From: an uncultured Collinsella sp.
GTDB lineage: Bacteria > Actinomycetota > Coriobacteriia > Coriobacteriales > Coriobacteriaceae
NCBI GenBank assembly: GCA_947001705.1
Contig: CAMQHT010000008.1
Location: forward strand, 1 to 63,459
Length of the DNA stretch: 63,459 nt
Reading direction: 5' to 3'
Position 1 is the stretch's first letter; every line of letters begins with the position of its first letter. Shown one piece after another: positions 19,985 to 28,200 of the stretch. Both the position numbers and the translations under genes were made by a program. The notes under the pieces are model-generated. The model made no database searches and was not told the DNA's origin. It saw only the letters and a program-made list of their open reading frames with translations.

Positions 19985-20395
19985 TCAATCCTCGAGCTGT
20001 GCCCATTCGTGCGGATCGTAGACCTTTACGTGCTTGTTGGGCTTGCCGCTCCAGTACTCCTCGTCCATAAAGGGCAGATATGCCTGAACGCCGGGGCAGA
20101 TAAAGGGGATCCGCTGCTGTTGCAGTCGCTCGCGCTGGCGCTGCTCCAGGTGCGCCTCGGATATGACGGTCGGCATACCGGACAGCTCGACGAGGCTTGC
20201 CTGGATTCGCTTAAGGTCGGGGAGTCCCGCGTGCCATGACATCCGCATGATCAAAAAGGATGCACGGCGGTATTTTGCCTGCATCACCGTGATGGCGGGG
20301 CGCAGAGTGGGATGGATTTTGTCCCGTTCGGGCCAAAGGTCAGCAGTGATCTCGAGGCCCAGGGTCTCCCATAGGTAATCAAGCTCTTCGTCCAT
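19985..20395 (-). CDS. Uncharacterised protein with PFICPG motif
   Basis: This encodes 136 residues on the minus strand, with GAGGCGCC before the ATG at 20395. It is mostly helical and charged. The segment QRQRERLQQQRIPFICPGVQAYLPF resembles the end of some MarR-like regulator-associated proteins, in which a basic helix is followed by PFIVPG and YLP, but no helix-turn-helix is visible, so it may be a shortened member. It stands alone, convergent with the ArsC-like gene and divergent from the tRNA promoter. The function is unknown. Confidence 0.6.
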   Translation of the reverse strand: MDEELDYLWETLGLEITADLWPERDKIHPTLRPAITVMQAKYRRASFLIMRMSWHAGLPDLKRIQASLVELSGMPTVISEAHLEQRQRERLQQQRIPFICPGVQAYLPFMDEEYWSGKPNKHVKVYDPHEWAQLED

Positions 20396-20588
20396 GGCGC
20401 CTCGATATCTACGTGATCATTGATACTTCGATTGTGTTGCCTGGTGCTATCGTTTTCGCGGTAGAATCTGCCAACGGTTGATGGCTACCGCTCGCGGCGT
20501 TTTGCCCTTCGTGTGCAGCGGTCGACTTCACAGGTCCTTCACGTGTTGGCCGTATTTGACTGAATTTCAAAAAAGTCAAAATTGGGGC

Positions 20589-20617
20589 TTGCGTCACGGC
20601 CGGACTTCCCGTATATT
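20589..20617 (+). promoter_or_regulatory. Promoter of the tRNA pair
   Basis: TTGCGT (20589-20594) and TATATT (20612-20617) are 17 bases apart. The start of transcription would lie about 40 bases before tRNA-Gln. The rest of the 20396-20661 gap holds only a small TTTGACT/AGTCAAA inverted repeat (20555-20580). Confidence 0.65.
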
Positions 20618-20661
20618 TCTTTCTTGCGCAAAGGCACAGCCGAGCGCAGCGATGCAGTCAT

Positions 20662-20735
20662 TGGGATGTCGTCTAATGGCAGGACAGCGGATTCTGGTTC
20701 CGTCAATGGGGGTTCGACTCCCTCCATCCCAGCCA
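20662..20735 (+). tRNA. tRNA-Gln (anticodon CTG)
   Basis: The cloverleaf is complete. Acceptor TGGGATG pairs with CATCCCA, the anticodon stem is GCGGA/TCCGT with loop TTCTGGT (anticodon CTG at 20694-20696), the T-arm is GGGGG TTCGACT CCCTC, discriminator G, and CCA is encoded. Confidence 0.96.
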
Positions 20736-20752
20736 TTGCATTTGCTACATAT

Positions 20753-20829
20753 GGCCCGTTCGTCTAGCGGTTTAGGACGCCGCCCTCTCAAGGCGGAGAT
20801 CACCAGTTCGAATCTGGTACGGGCTACCA
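20753..20829 (+). tRNA. tRNA-Glu (anticodon CTC)
   Basis: Acceptor GGCCCGT pairs with ACGGGCT (first pair G-U), the anticodon stem CCGCC/GGCGG has loop CTCTCAA (anticodon CTC at 20787-20789), the T-loop is TTCGAAT, discriminator A, and CCA is encoded. It lies 17 bases after tRNA-Gln and shares its promoter. Confidence 0.96.
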
Positions 20830-20839
20830 TAATTGAACG

Positions 20840-20867
20840 CCCGGGCCTCGTAAGAGACCCGGGTTTT
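20840..20867 (+). terminator. Terminator of the tRNA operon
   Basis: CCCGGGCCTC (20840-20849) pairs with GAGACCCGGG (20854-20863), one mismatch, then TTTTG. Confidence 0.85.
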
Positions 20868-20926
20868 GTGTATTGACCGATATTTAAGGCGCGCGTTGAG
20901 TCTGCCGCCCGGACCGAGGAGTTGTC

Positions 20927-21844
20927 ATGGACCTGCCTATCAGCTTGGAAGACATCACGTATGCCGAGAACTATCTGGCGCAGGGCGACCTGGCTACGGT
21001 GACGCCGCTGCTTGAGCGTCTGGTGGAGCTCGCCGAGGAGTATATCGACGCTGAGTGCAAGACGGAGGAGAAGCGCCAGTACTTTAGCTTCGACAGCAAG
21101 TTTGAGCGCCTGGCCTATCGCCGCGTGGAGAAGGATCCGCGCGAGCTGGTGCAGGTCGAGGTTCCCTTTGACCGCCTGTACTCCGACATGGCGTTTGCCT
21201 ACATCCGCCAGCAGGATTATGTGAGTGCTCGGAATGCCCTGATGCAGGCCGTGCGTTGGGATCCCATGAACTGCAACTATCGCTTGGACCTGGCCGAGTT
21301 GTTCCGCGCGCTCGAGGACAAGCAGGAGTGGGCATCGCTCTCGTTCTCGGTGCTGGAGCGCGCGAGCGACGGTAAGTGCGCCGCACGCGCCTACACCAAC
21401 TTGGGTCAGTACTTCTTGGAGCCCGAGACCGAGAACATTTCGGCTGCCGTGGGCTGCGCGCGTCTGGCGCTGCGCCTGGCGCCCAATGATGCGCATACGA
21501 CGCGCCTGCTCAATAAGATCCATACCACCTATCCGGATGCCGCCGATGAGAGCGACGACCACGTGATGGGTGAGCTCGCCCTGCAGGGCGTGCCGACCTC
21601 GCCTTCGGCCGAGATTGCCATCTGCCTGATCATGTGTGCGACCGACGCTGCGAGCGACGGCGACAAGCAGGAGGCTACGCGCCTGACGGTCCGTGCCCGC
21701 GACCTGGTGGGCGAAGAGGCGTGCGCGGCGATTATCAAGCTGGTGCGCGAGAGTGATGCCGAGCTTAACGCCGAGCGCAAGGCAAAGCGCGAGGCTGCGG
21801 GCTCAAACGCCGATGGCGCCAAGGAGGCCGGCAATGCCCAGTAA
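20927..21844 (+). CDS. TPR-like repeat protein upstream of smpB
   Basis: This encodes 305 residues, all soluble, with GAGGAG before the ATG. Helix pairs around residues 10-40, 85-120 (YSDMAFAYIRQQDYVSARNALMQAVRWDPMNCNYRLDLAELFRAL) and 145-190 (AYTNLGQYFLEPETENISAAVGCARLALRLAPND) have the spacing and W/G/Y/A/P positions of tetratricopeptide repeats. The C-terminus is a Lys/Glu/Ala tail. TPR folds hold protein partners together. It overlaps smpB by 11 bases and so is co-translated with it, suggesting but not proving a link to ribosome rescue. Confidence 0.75.
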   Translation: MDLPISLEDITYAENYLAQGDLATVTPLLERLVELAEEYIDAECKTEEKRQYFSFDSKFERLAYRRVEKDPRELVQVEVPFDRLYSDMAFAYIRQQDYVSARNALMQAVRWDPMNCNYRLDLAELFRALEDKQEWASLSFSVLERASDGKCAARAYTNLGQYFLEPETENISAAVGCARLALRLAPNDAHTTRLLNKIHTTYPDAADESDDHVMGELALQGVPTSPSAEIAICLIMCATDAASDGDKQEATRLTVRARDLVGEEACAAIIKLVRESDAELNAERKAKREAAGSNADGAKEAGNAQ

Positions 21845-22304
21845 GCGCGAGCGCAAGCTCATTTCCAAGAATCGCTCGGCTCATCACGAGTACTTTATCG
21901 ATGAGACGTTTGAGTGCGGTATTGAGCTGAGCGGTACCGAGGTCAAGTCGATTCGCGAGCGCGCGTGCCAGATTACCGATACCTTTGCACTGATTCGTGG
22001 CGGCGAGTGCTGGCTCGTGGGCCTGCATATCCACCCTTATAGCCATGGTGGCGTGTGGAACCGCGACCCTGATCGCCGCCGTCGTCTGCTGCTGCACCGC
22101 AAGGAGATTGACTTTCTCGACGGTAAGCTGCGCAACCGCGGCTATGCGCTGGTGCCGCTGGAGCTCTACTTTAATACCGACGGCCGCGTAAAGCTGCTGC
22201 TGGGCCTAGGCCGCGGCAAGAAGCTTTACGACAAGCGCGAGGACATGGCCAAGCGTGATGTCCAACGCGAGATAGATCGCGCTCTTAAAGAACGCAACCG
22301 CTAG
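21834..22304 (+). CDS. smpB: SsrA-binding protein SmpB
   Basis: SmpB binds tmRNA and brings it to stalled ribosomes for trans-translation. It has 156 residues, the usual length. Typical blocks are RKLISKNRSAHHEYFIDETFE, GIELSGTEVKSIRER, HIHPYSHGGVWNRDPDR-RRLLLHRKEI and the basic C-terminal helix KLYDKREDMAKRDVQREIDRA. ATG 21834 lies within the end of the TPR gene, with AAGGAGG about 10 bases before it. The ssrA RNA gene itself is not in the window. Confidence 0.97.
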   Translation: MPSKRERKLISKNRSAHHEYFIDETFECGIELSGTEVKSIRERACQITDTFALIRGGECWLVGLHIHPYSHGGVWNRDPDRRRRLLLHRKEIDFLDGKLRNRGYALVPLELYFNTDGRVKLLLGLGRGKKLYDKREDMAKRDVQREIDRALKERNR

Positions 22305-22379
22305 GAGCGAGTTCACGGGAAGGTGCCCTACCGCGCCCGCCCCGTCTTCCTTGCTGTTTTGCCATATATTTCCAAAAAA

Positions 22380-22407
22380 CGGCGTCCGTTATGGGCGCCG
22401 CTTTTTA
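22380..22407 (+). terminator. Terminator of smpB
   Basis: CGGCGTCC pairs with GGGCGCCG, then CTTTTTA. Confidence 0.8.
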
Positions 22408-22457
22408 TGGGTACATACAGCCTTAAGGTTCAATCCCGGGTTAGGGGAGTACTTGTT

Positions 22458-22961
22458 ATGGACAAAACTGCATTCTTTACCATGCCGAGCGGTCTGTATG
22501 TGGTGAGCGCCGCGGCAGACGGGCTGCGCGCCGGCTGCGTCATCAACACGGCGGTGCAGGTGACGGCAGCACCACCTCGCATCTCGGTTTCCGTAAACAA
22601 GGAAAATGTGACCGCTGGCGTGATCGAGACTGCCAAGGCCTTTGCGCTGACCGTGATCGACCAGACGGCGGATATGCTCTACATTGGCAACTTTGGATTT
22701 CGCACCAGCAGCGATTATGACAAGTTTGCCAAATACGAGACCCGCGAGACGGCTCTGGGCATGCCCTATGTGCCCGAGCACGCGACGGCCCTGTTTAGCT
22801 GCCGTTTGATCGACACTGTGGATGTTGGCACGCATCTACTGTTTATCGGCGAGGTCGAGGATGCCGAGCGCCTGAGCGACGAGACGCCGCTCACCTACGA
22901 TTACTACCATAAGGTCCTGAAGGGCAAGACGCCTCCGAAGGCGTCCTCGTATCAAGGCTAG
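22458..22961 (+). CDS. Flavin reductase-like FMN-binding protein
   Basis: This encodes 167 residues. ATG 22458 follows GGGGAG; the first residues MDKTAFFTMPSGLYVVSA match the family start, and an upstream in-frame extension crosses the smpB terminator. The split-barrel fold of flavin reductases is recognisable in GCVINTAVQVTAAPPRISVSV, AFALTVIDQT, GNFGFRTSSDYDKFA and SCRLIDTVDVGTHLLFIGEV. In anaerobes such proteins fused or paired with rubredoxin form the so-called high-molecular-weight rubredoxin/flavoredoxin, which hands electrons to oxygen- or NO-detoxifying enzymes. Here rubredoxin is the next gene, under its own promoter. Confidence 0.88.
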   Translation: MDKTAFFTMPSGLYVVSAAADGLRAGCVINTAVQVTAAPPRISVSVNKENVTAGVIETAKAFALTVIDQTADMLYIGNFGFRTSSDYDKFAKYETRETALGMPYVPEHATALFSCRLIDTVDVGTHLLFIGEVEDAERLSDETPLTYDYYHKVLKGKTPPKASSYQG

Positions 22962-22978
22962 AAATGTTTTAAAAATAC

Positions 22979-23006
22979 TTGCATTATATTATTGATAACA
23001 TATACT
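22979..23006 (+). promoter_or_regulatory. Promoter of rubredoxin gene
   Basis: TTGCAT (22979-22984) and TATACT (23001-23006) with a 16-base spacer that is AT-only for most of its length. The stretch stands out in a GC-rich genome and could also hold a redox or iron regulator site. Confidence 0.6.
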
Positions 23007-23050
23007 AATAAGCGAAGTACATCACCAGTCGCGTTCGAGAGGAGAACATC

Positions 23051-23194
23051 ATGGCTGAGGAGAAGAAGACGTATAAGTTCGTGTGCATCGTTTGTGGCTA
23101 CGAGGTTGAGGTCGACACGCCCGAGCTGCCCGAGGATTACGTGTGCCCGGTGTGCGGCGTCGGTCCCGATCAGTTTGAGCTCGTCGAGGAGTAG
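23051..23194 (+). CDS. Rubredoxin
   Basis: This encodes only 47 residues, so it is easily missed. It begins MAEEKKTYKFVCIVCGYEVE and ends with the second iron knuckle YVCPVCGVGPDQFELVEE. Two CxxCG pairs bind one iron, as in all rubredoxins. The protein is a few residues shorter than the usual 52-54, within the loop between the knuckles. GAGAGGAG precedes the start. It works as a small cytoplasmic electron carrier, probably with the adjacent flavin reductase. Confidence 0.95.
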   Translation: MAEEKKTYKFVCIVCGYEVEVDTPELPEDYVCPVCGVGPDQFELVEE

Positions 23195-23233
23195 CTCGCA
23201 GACACACGGCGAAAGCCGAACATAGCTCTGTCC

Positions 23234-23270
23234 AAGGGCCCCGGTCGGTCATCCCGGCCGGGGCCCTTTC
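23234..23270 (+). terminator. Terminator of rubredoxin gene
   Basis: AAGGGCCCCGG (23234-23244) pairs with CCGGGGCCCTT (23258-23268), then TC-rich sequence. Confidence 0.8.
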
Positions 23271-23337
23271 CCTCCGTCCCCAAGGGATCACGGTCGCTGT
23301 TGGCCGATCCTGTCTGTTGTGAGTCCGGCCGACCTTT

Positions 23338-23396
23338 TGTCTCAATCTGTAACATCTAGACACGTAAAACTCCTCTATCTGTTACAGATTGAGACA
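23338..23396. repeat. 59-bp palindromic repeat, copy A
   Basis: The perfect 17-bp arms 23338-23354 and 23380-23396 have core TCTCAATCTGTAACA and a 25-base loop starting TCTAGAC. First of twelve copies in the window; variable pair A-T. Confidence 0.9.
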
Positions 23397-23419
23397 AACG
23401 GAGCTGTCCCTCGGAATGA

Positions 23420-23474
23420 TCTCGATCTGTAACATCTAGACATCAAAAGCGGGTCTAGATGTTACAGATCGAGA
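23420..23474. repeat. 59-bp palindromic repeat, copy B (longest arms)
   Basis: The perfect 22-bp arms 23420-23441 and 23453-23474 leave a loop of 11 bases. The extension past the core (TCTAGAC facing GTCTAGA) suggests the ancestral form of the family. Variable pair G-C. It lies between the convergent 3' ends of the rubredoxin and NRAMP genes. Confidence 0.9.
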
Positions 23475-23502
23475 CGTTTGCCTGGGTAAGTGCCCCGCCC
23501 CA

Positions 23503-24759
23503 TTACATCCCTGTCAGCAACACGACATCGAGAATCGTCACGATGGCACCGATTCCTACGAGCAGCGCGTTGAGCGGGCGCGAGTTGGCGTATTTGCCCA
23601 TGACGCTGGGTGAACTGGTGAGCCGTATGAGCACAAAGACCGTAATCGGCAGCTGGAGCGACAGCAGCGCCTGACTCCAGATAAGACCTTCAAAAGGATT
23701 CGGGACGACCAGGCACGCCGCCACTGCGCCGGCAAAGCAGAGTGCCACGCCAATCGATGAGTGTCGGTCGTGGATGTCGTATTCCTCGTCGAACATGCCC
23801 GCGGTGATGGTGCCCGCCGCCATGCCCGCCGTCACACTACTCGAGAGGCCCGCAAACAGCAGCGCCACCGCAAAGATGGTCGAGCTTGCCGGGCCCAGGA
23901 TGGGGGAGAGCGTGGCCGCTGCGACGGCGAGGTCGTCAACGACAATGCCGTGCGCAAAGAAGGTCGTTGCGGCCAGGATGACCATGGCCGAGTTGATTGC
24001 CCAGCCCACGCCCATCGAAAAGAGCGTGTCGAAGAGCTCGTAGTGCAGACGTTCTTCGATAACCTGCTCGCCTTGGCCTTCGAAGTGCATGGATTGGATG
24101 ACCTCGGAGTGCAGAAAAAGGTTGTGTGGCATAACGACCGCACCCAGGACGCTCACGATAATCGCGGCAGAGCCAGTGGGCATACTAGGCGTGATCCAGC
24201 TTGCGGCGGCTTGCGGCCAGTCGACCTTGACTAGTGCAAGCTCGGCCAAAAACGAGAGTCCTACCACGCCTACGAAGGCGATGATCCAGCGTTCGGCATG
24301 CTTGTAGGAGTTCGTCATGAGCATCGCCATCGATACTGCCGCCACGATGACGCAGCCCGCGCGCACGGGCAGCCCAAAGAGCATTTGAAGGGCAATCGCG
24401 CCACCCAGGACTTCGGCCATGGCGGTGGCGACAGTCGCGAGATAGGCACTGGCGAGTACCGTGCGTCCAACGAAGCGGGGGAGGTAACGTGTCGTGGCCT
24501 CGGCAAGGCAGGCGCCCGTGGCGATACCCAGGTGCGCCGCGTTGTGCTGCAGCACAATGAGCATAATCGTGGACAGCGTGACGATCCACAGCAGCGCGTA
24601 GCCAAACTGCGAGCCCGCGGCCATATTGGAGGCCCAGTTGCCCGGGTCGATAAAGCCGACGGTCACGAGCAGCCCGGGGCCGATATGCCGCGCAATGTCT
24701 AGGCCTCCGTGACCGCCGGTGCGCCGGGAACCAAAGTGTTGTTTGAGATGGTTGAGCAT
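23503..24759 (-). CDS. NRAMP family divalent metal (Mn/Fe) transporter
   Basis: This encodes 418 residues with about eleven membrane segments. Metal-site signatures are DPGNWASNMAAGSQFGY in the first helix and VVMPHNLFLHSEV in the sixth. Such transporters import manganese or ferrous iron with protons. The start is placed at 24759, preceded by AGGAG; an in-frame ATG at 24795 lacks a ribosome site. The upstream region on this strand carries an imperfect GTTA-TAAC palindrome that may be a metal regulator site. The name mntH is avoided because the metal preference cannot be read from the sequence. Confidence 0.92.
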   Translation of the reverse strand: MLNHLKQHFGSRRTGGHGGLDIARHIGPGLLVTVGFIDPGNWASNMAAGSQFGYALLWIVTLSTIMLIVLQHNAAHLGIATGACLAEATTRYLPRFVGRTVLASAYLATVATAMAEVLGGAIALQMLFGLPVRAGCVIVAAVSMAMLMTNSYKHAERWIIAFVGVVGLSFLAELALVKVDWPQAAASWITPSMPTGSAAIIVSVLGAVVMPHNLFLHSEVIQSMHFEGQGEQVIEERLHYELFDTLFSMGVGWAINSAMVILAATTFFAHGIVVDDLAVAAATLSPILGPASSTIFAVALLFAGLSSSVTAGMAAGTITAGMFDEEYDIHDRHSSIGVALCFAGAVAACLVVPNPFEGLIWSQALLSLQLPITVFVLIRLTSSPSVMGKYANSRPLNALLVGIGAIVTILDVVLLTGM

Positions 24760-24819
24760 GGTGCGCTCCTGTGTGCCGTTTGCTTGACGCCGCAAAGGAT
24801 ACCCGTTTTAAGCTTAAAA

Positions 24820-24835
24820 GTTAACCAAGACTAAC
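24820..24835 (-). promoter_or_regulatory. Possible DtxR/MntR-like operator upstream of NRAMP gene
   Basis: GTTAACCAAGACTAAC is an imperfect palindrome (outer GTTA/TAAC) 60 bases before the NRAMP start, in an AT-rich promoter zone. It resembles the half-site spacing of DtxR-type metal repressors, but the match is weak. Confidence 0.3.
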
Positions 24836-24881
24836 AAAATTGTTGTATTTGAATGGGATGGTGAAAGGGGGCTGCCGAAAT

Positions 24882-24940
24882 GTCTCGATCTGTAACAACT
24901 AGGGATGGAAATTGGGTCTAGGTGTTACAGATCAAGACAG
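24882..24940. repeat. 59-bp palindromic repeat, copy C
   Basis: The arms 24882-24898 and 24924-24940 pair with one C-A mismatch. First of three tandem copies in the divergent NRAMP-gltB gap (24760-25281). Confidence 0.88.
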
Positions 24941-24962
24941 GAAGAAATGGTCCTATGGAAAA

Positions 24963-25019
24963 TCTCGATCTGTAACAGCTGACCGCCAAAACCGGCCCTT
25001 CATGTTACAGATTGAGACA
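24963..25019. repeat. 59-bp palindromic repeat, copy D
   Basis: The arms start TCTCGATCTGTAACA (24963) and end GATTGAGACA (25019). The variable pair is a G-U wobble when read as plus-strand RNA. Confidence 0.88.
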
Positions 25020-25040
25020 TTCGGAACCGTCTCTCGAAAA

Positions 25041-25099
25041 CATCTCAATCTGTAACAGTTAGTCGTCGAAATTGGGTCTTACTGTTACAGATTGAGATG
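25041..25099. repeat. 59-bp palindromic repeat, copy E
   Basis: The perfect 19-bp arms 25041-25059 and 25081-25099; both arms carry the A-T version of the variable pair. Confidence 0.9.
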
Positions 25100-25281
25100 T
25101 TTGAAGAGGTGAGTTTGCAGGCCGAACTTGGGGCCTATGTTGTCGCCCTTGAGGTCGGCGGTGTCCACTCGTAGGGCGTGCGTTACGCGATTGTTTCGAA
25201 ACGGGTGGGAAACACAACGGGCCGGCGATGCTCCTAGTATGCCTATTCAACTGACTGTCTAATATCTAGGGGAGGATCGCG

Positions 25282-28200
25282 ATGCAGGCAGATTCCGCTC
25301 AGCAGCAGGGCCTTTACCGCCCCGAATTCGACCACGATGCATGTGGTATCGGCGCGCTTGCCGATATCAACGGTGAGCGCCATCACCAGATTCTGGACGA
25401 CGCACTGTCCATTCTGGTCAACTTGGAGCACCGCGGCGGCACGGGACTCGAGAAGAACACCGGCGACGGCGCTGGCATCCTGTTCCAGGTTCCGCATCAC
25501 TTTTTCCGTAAAGAGGCCCAAAAGTGCGGCCAGATTTTGCCGGCAGAGGGCGACTATGGCGTGGCCATGCTGTTCTTCCCGCAGGACGACAAGGGCGTAG
25601 AGGATGCCCGCCGCGTGTTTGAGGAGGGCTGCGCCGAGGCCGGCGTGCCGCTGCTCTTTTGGCGCGAGGTTCCGGTCGACCCGCACGACCTGGGCGAGAC
25701 GGCCCGCGCCTGCATGCCTACTATCCTGCAAGCCTTCCTGGGGCGCCCCGACGACACGCCCGCCGGCGATGCCTTTGAGCGTCGCCTGTACGTGTGCCGC
25801 CGCACCATCGAAAAGAAGGCCGACGCCGAGTTTGCCCTGCGCGACAAGATCTTCTACGTGTGTTCCATGAGCTCGCGCACTATCGTGTATAAGGGCATGC
25901 TGGTCGCCACGCAGATGCGCCGCTTCTTCATCGATCTCAACGACGCCGCCGTCAAGACGGCCGTGGCGCTCGTCCACTCGCGCTACTCCACCAACACCAC
26001 GCCCAGCTGGGAGCGCGCGCACCCCAACCGCTTTATCATCCACAACGGCGAGATCAACACCCTCAAGGGCAACGTCAACTGGATTCGCGCCCGCGAACCC
26101 AACCTGTACAGCCCCGTGCTGCAGCACGATCTTGAGCGCGTGATGCCCATCATCAACCGCGAGGGTTCCGATTCTGCGATTCTGGACAATGTGCTCGAGT
26201 TCCTGGTCATGAACGGTCGTCCGCTTACGCGTGCCGCGTCCATGTTGCTGCCCGAGCCGTGGGACCACAACGACAGCCTGAGTGAGGAGCGCCGCGCCTA
26301 CGACGCTTACCAGTCCATGCTCATGGAGCCGTGGGATGGCCCGGCGGCCATCGCCTTTACCGACGGTCGCACGCTGGGCGCCGCCCTCGACCGTAACGGC
26401 CTGCGCCCCGCCCGCTACTATGTGACGCGCGACGGTCGCTTTATGCTGGCAAGCGAGGTGGGCACCATCGAGGTGAGCCCCGAGAACATCCTGACGAGCG
26501 GCTGTCTGGGGCCGGGCCAGATGCTCGAGGTCGACTTTGCCCGCGGGCGCGTCATCTACAACGACGAGCTGCGCGCCCGTTACGCCAAAGAAAAGCCCTA
26601 CCGTGATTGGATTGCCGAGGAGACGCTGACGGTCGACGCGCTCGACAGGCCCGCCGCGGCAACGCCCGCCGAGGACGCCGAGGTGCCCGCCGCCGTGCGC
26701 ATGGCTAAGCTCGGGTATCACTGGGATGATGTTGACGAGGTCGTGCGTCCCATGGCCCAGCAGGGCAAGGCGCCGCTCGCCTCGATGGGCATCGATGCGC
26801 CGCTGGCCTGCCTGTCCAAGAAGACGCGTTCGTTCTTTGACTACTTCTATCAGCTGTTCGCTCAGGTCACGAACCCGCCCATCGACGCCCTTCGCGAGCA
26901 TATGGTCACCTCGACCACGCTCTACCTGGGCAACCACGGCAACCTGCTCGAGGACTCCCGTACGGCCTGCCAGCTGGTTCGCTTGGAGCGCCCGCTGCTC
27001 AACGAGGAGGAGTTCGACCGCATCTGCGCCATCGACCGCGTGGGCTTTAAGACTTGCCGTTTCCGTGCCGTGTACCGCCGCGATGCCGGCGAAGGCGCGC
27101 TGCAGGCTGCGCTCAAGCAGCTTGCAGAGGACGTTGAGGCTGCGGTCCGCGACGGCGTGAACATCGTGGTGCTGAGCGATCGTGCCGGAGCGGGCGAGGT
27201 GCCCGTGCCGTCGCTGCTCGCCGTGGGCTGCGTGCACAACCACCTGATCCGCGCCGGCGTGCGTACCTTTGCCGACATCGTGGTGGAGTGCGGTGACGCC
27301 GTGTCCCCGCACGACTTTGCAGCACTGGTGGGCTACTCCGCGAGCGGCATCTATCCGTACAACGCACACGCGTGCATCCGCGATCTGGCGGCGCGCGGCG
27401 ACCTGGACGTGACGGCCGAGCAGGGCATCGCCAACTACAACAAGGCTGCGACCGCCGGCATCGTCTCCATCATGTCCAAGATGGGCATCTCTACGGTGCA
27501 GAGCTACCATTCGGCGCAGATCTTCGAGGCCGTGGGCTTTACGCCGGAGTTCGTCAACGCGTACTTCGCCGGCACGGTGAGCCGTGTGGGCGGTATGGGT
27601 GTCGAGGACGTCGAGCGTGAGCAAAACGAGCGCTACGACGCTGCGCTCGCTATCCTTAAGAGCCCGGCTCCCGATCAGCTGCCCACGCTGGGTCTAACCA
27701 AGTGGCGCCCGCTCGGCGGCGAGGATCACCTGATCGATCCGCAGACTGTCTACTTGCTGCAGACCGCCTGCCATGAGGACAGCTACGACACCTTTAAGGA
27801 GTACAGCGCCCGCCTGCACCGCACCGGCCGTGCCGTGCGCCTGCGCGACTTGCTCGACTTTGATGCCAGCGGCCGCACCCCGGTGGCGCTCGACGAGGTC
27901 GAGCCCGCGCTCAACATCGTCCGCCGCTTTAACACCGGCGCCATGTCGTATGGCTCCATCAGCAAAGAGGCGCACGAGTGCATGGCCATCGCCATGAACC
28001 GCCTGCACGGCCGTTCCAACTCCGGCGAGGGCGGCGAGGATCCACGTCGCGAGACCCCGCTGGCCAACGGCGACTCCAAGAACTCCGCCATCAAGCAGGT
28101 GGCAAGCGCGCGCTTTGGCGTGACGAGCCGCTACTTGTGCAGCGCCTTCGAGATTCAGATCAAGATGGCCCAGGGCGCCAAGCCCGGCGAGGGTGGCCAC

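Noticed and set aside
20662..20829. tRNA genes as the attachment site of an island covering 13.5-20.8 kb
   Set aside because: No copy of the tRNA 3' end is found near the recombinase, and the recombinase is a small resolvase type, not a tRNA-targeting tyrosine integrase.
23338..25099. CRISPR array
   Set aside because: The repeats are palindromes with loops inside each unit and irregular distances between units; there are no regular spacers and no cas genes.
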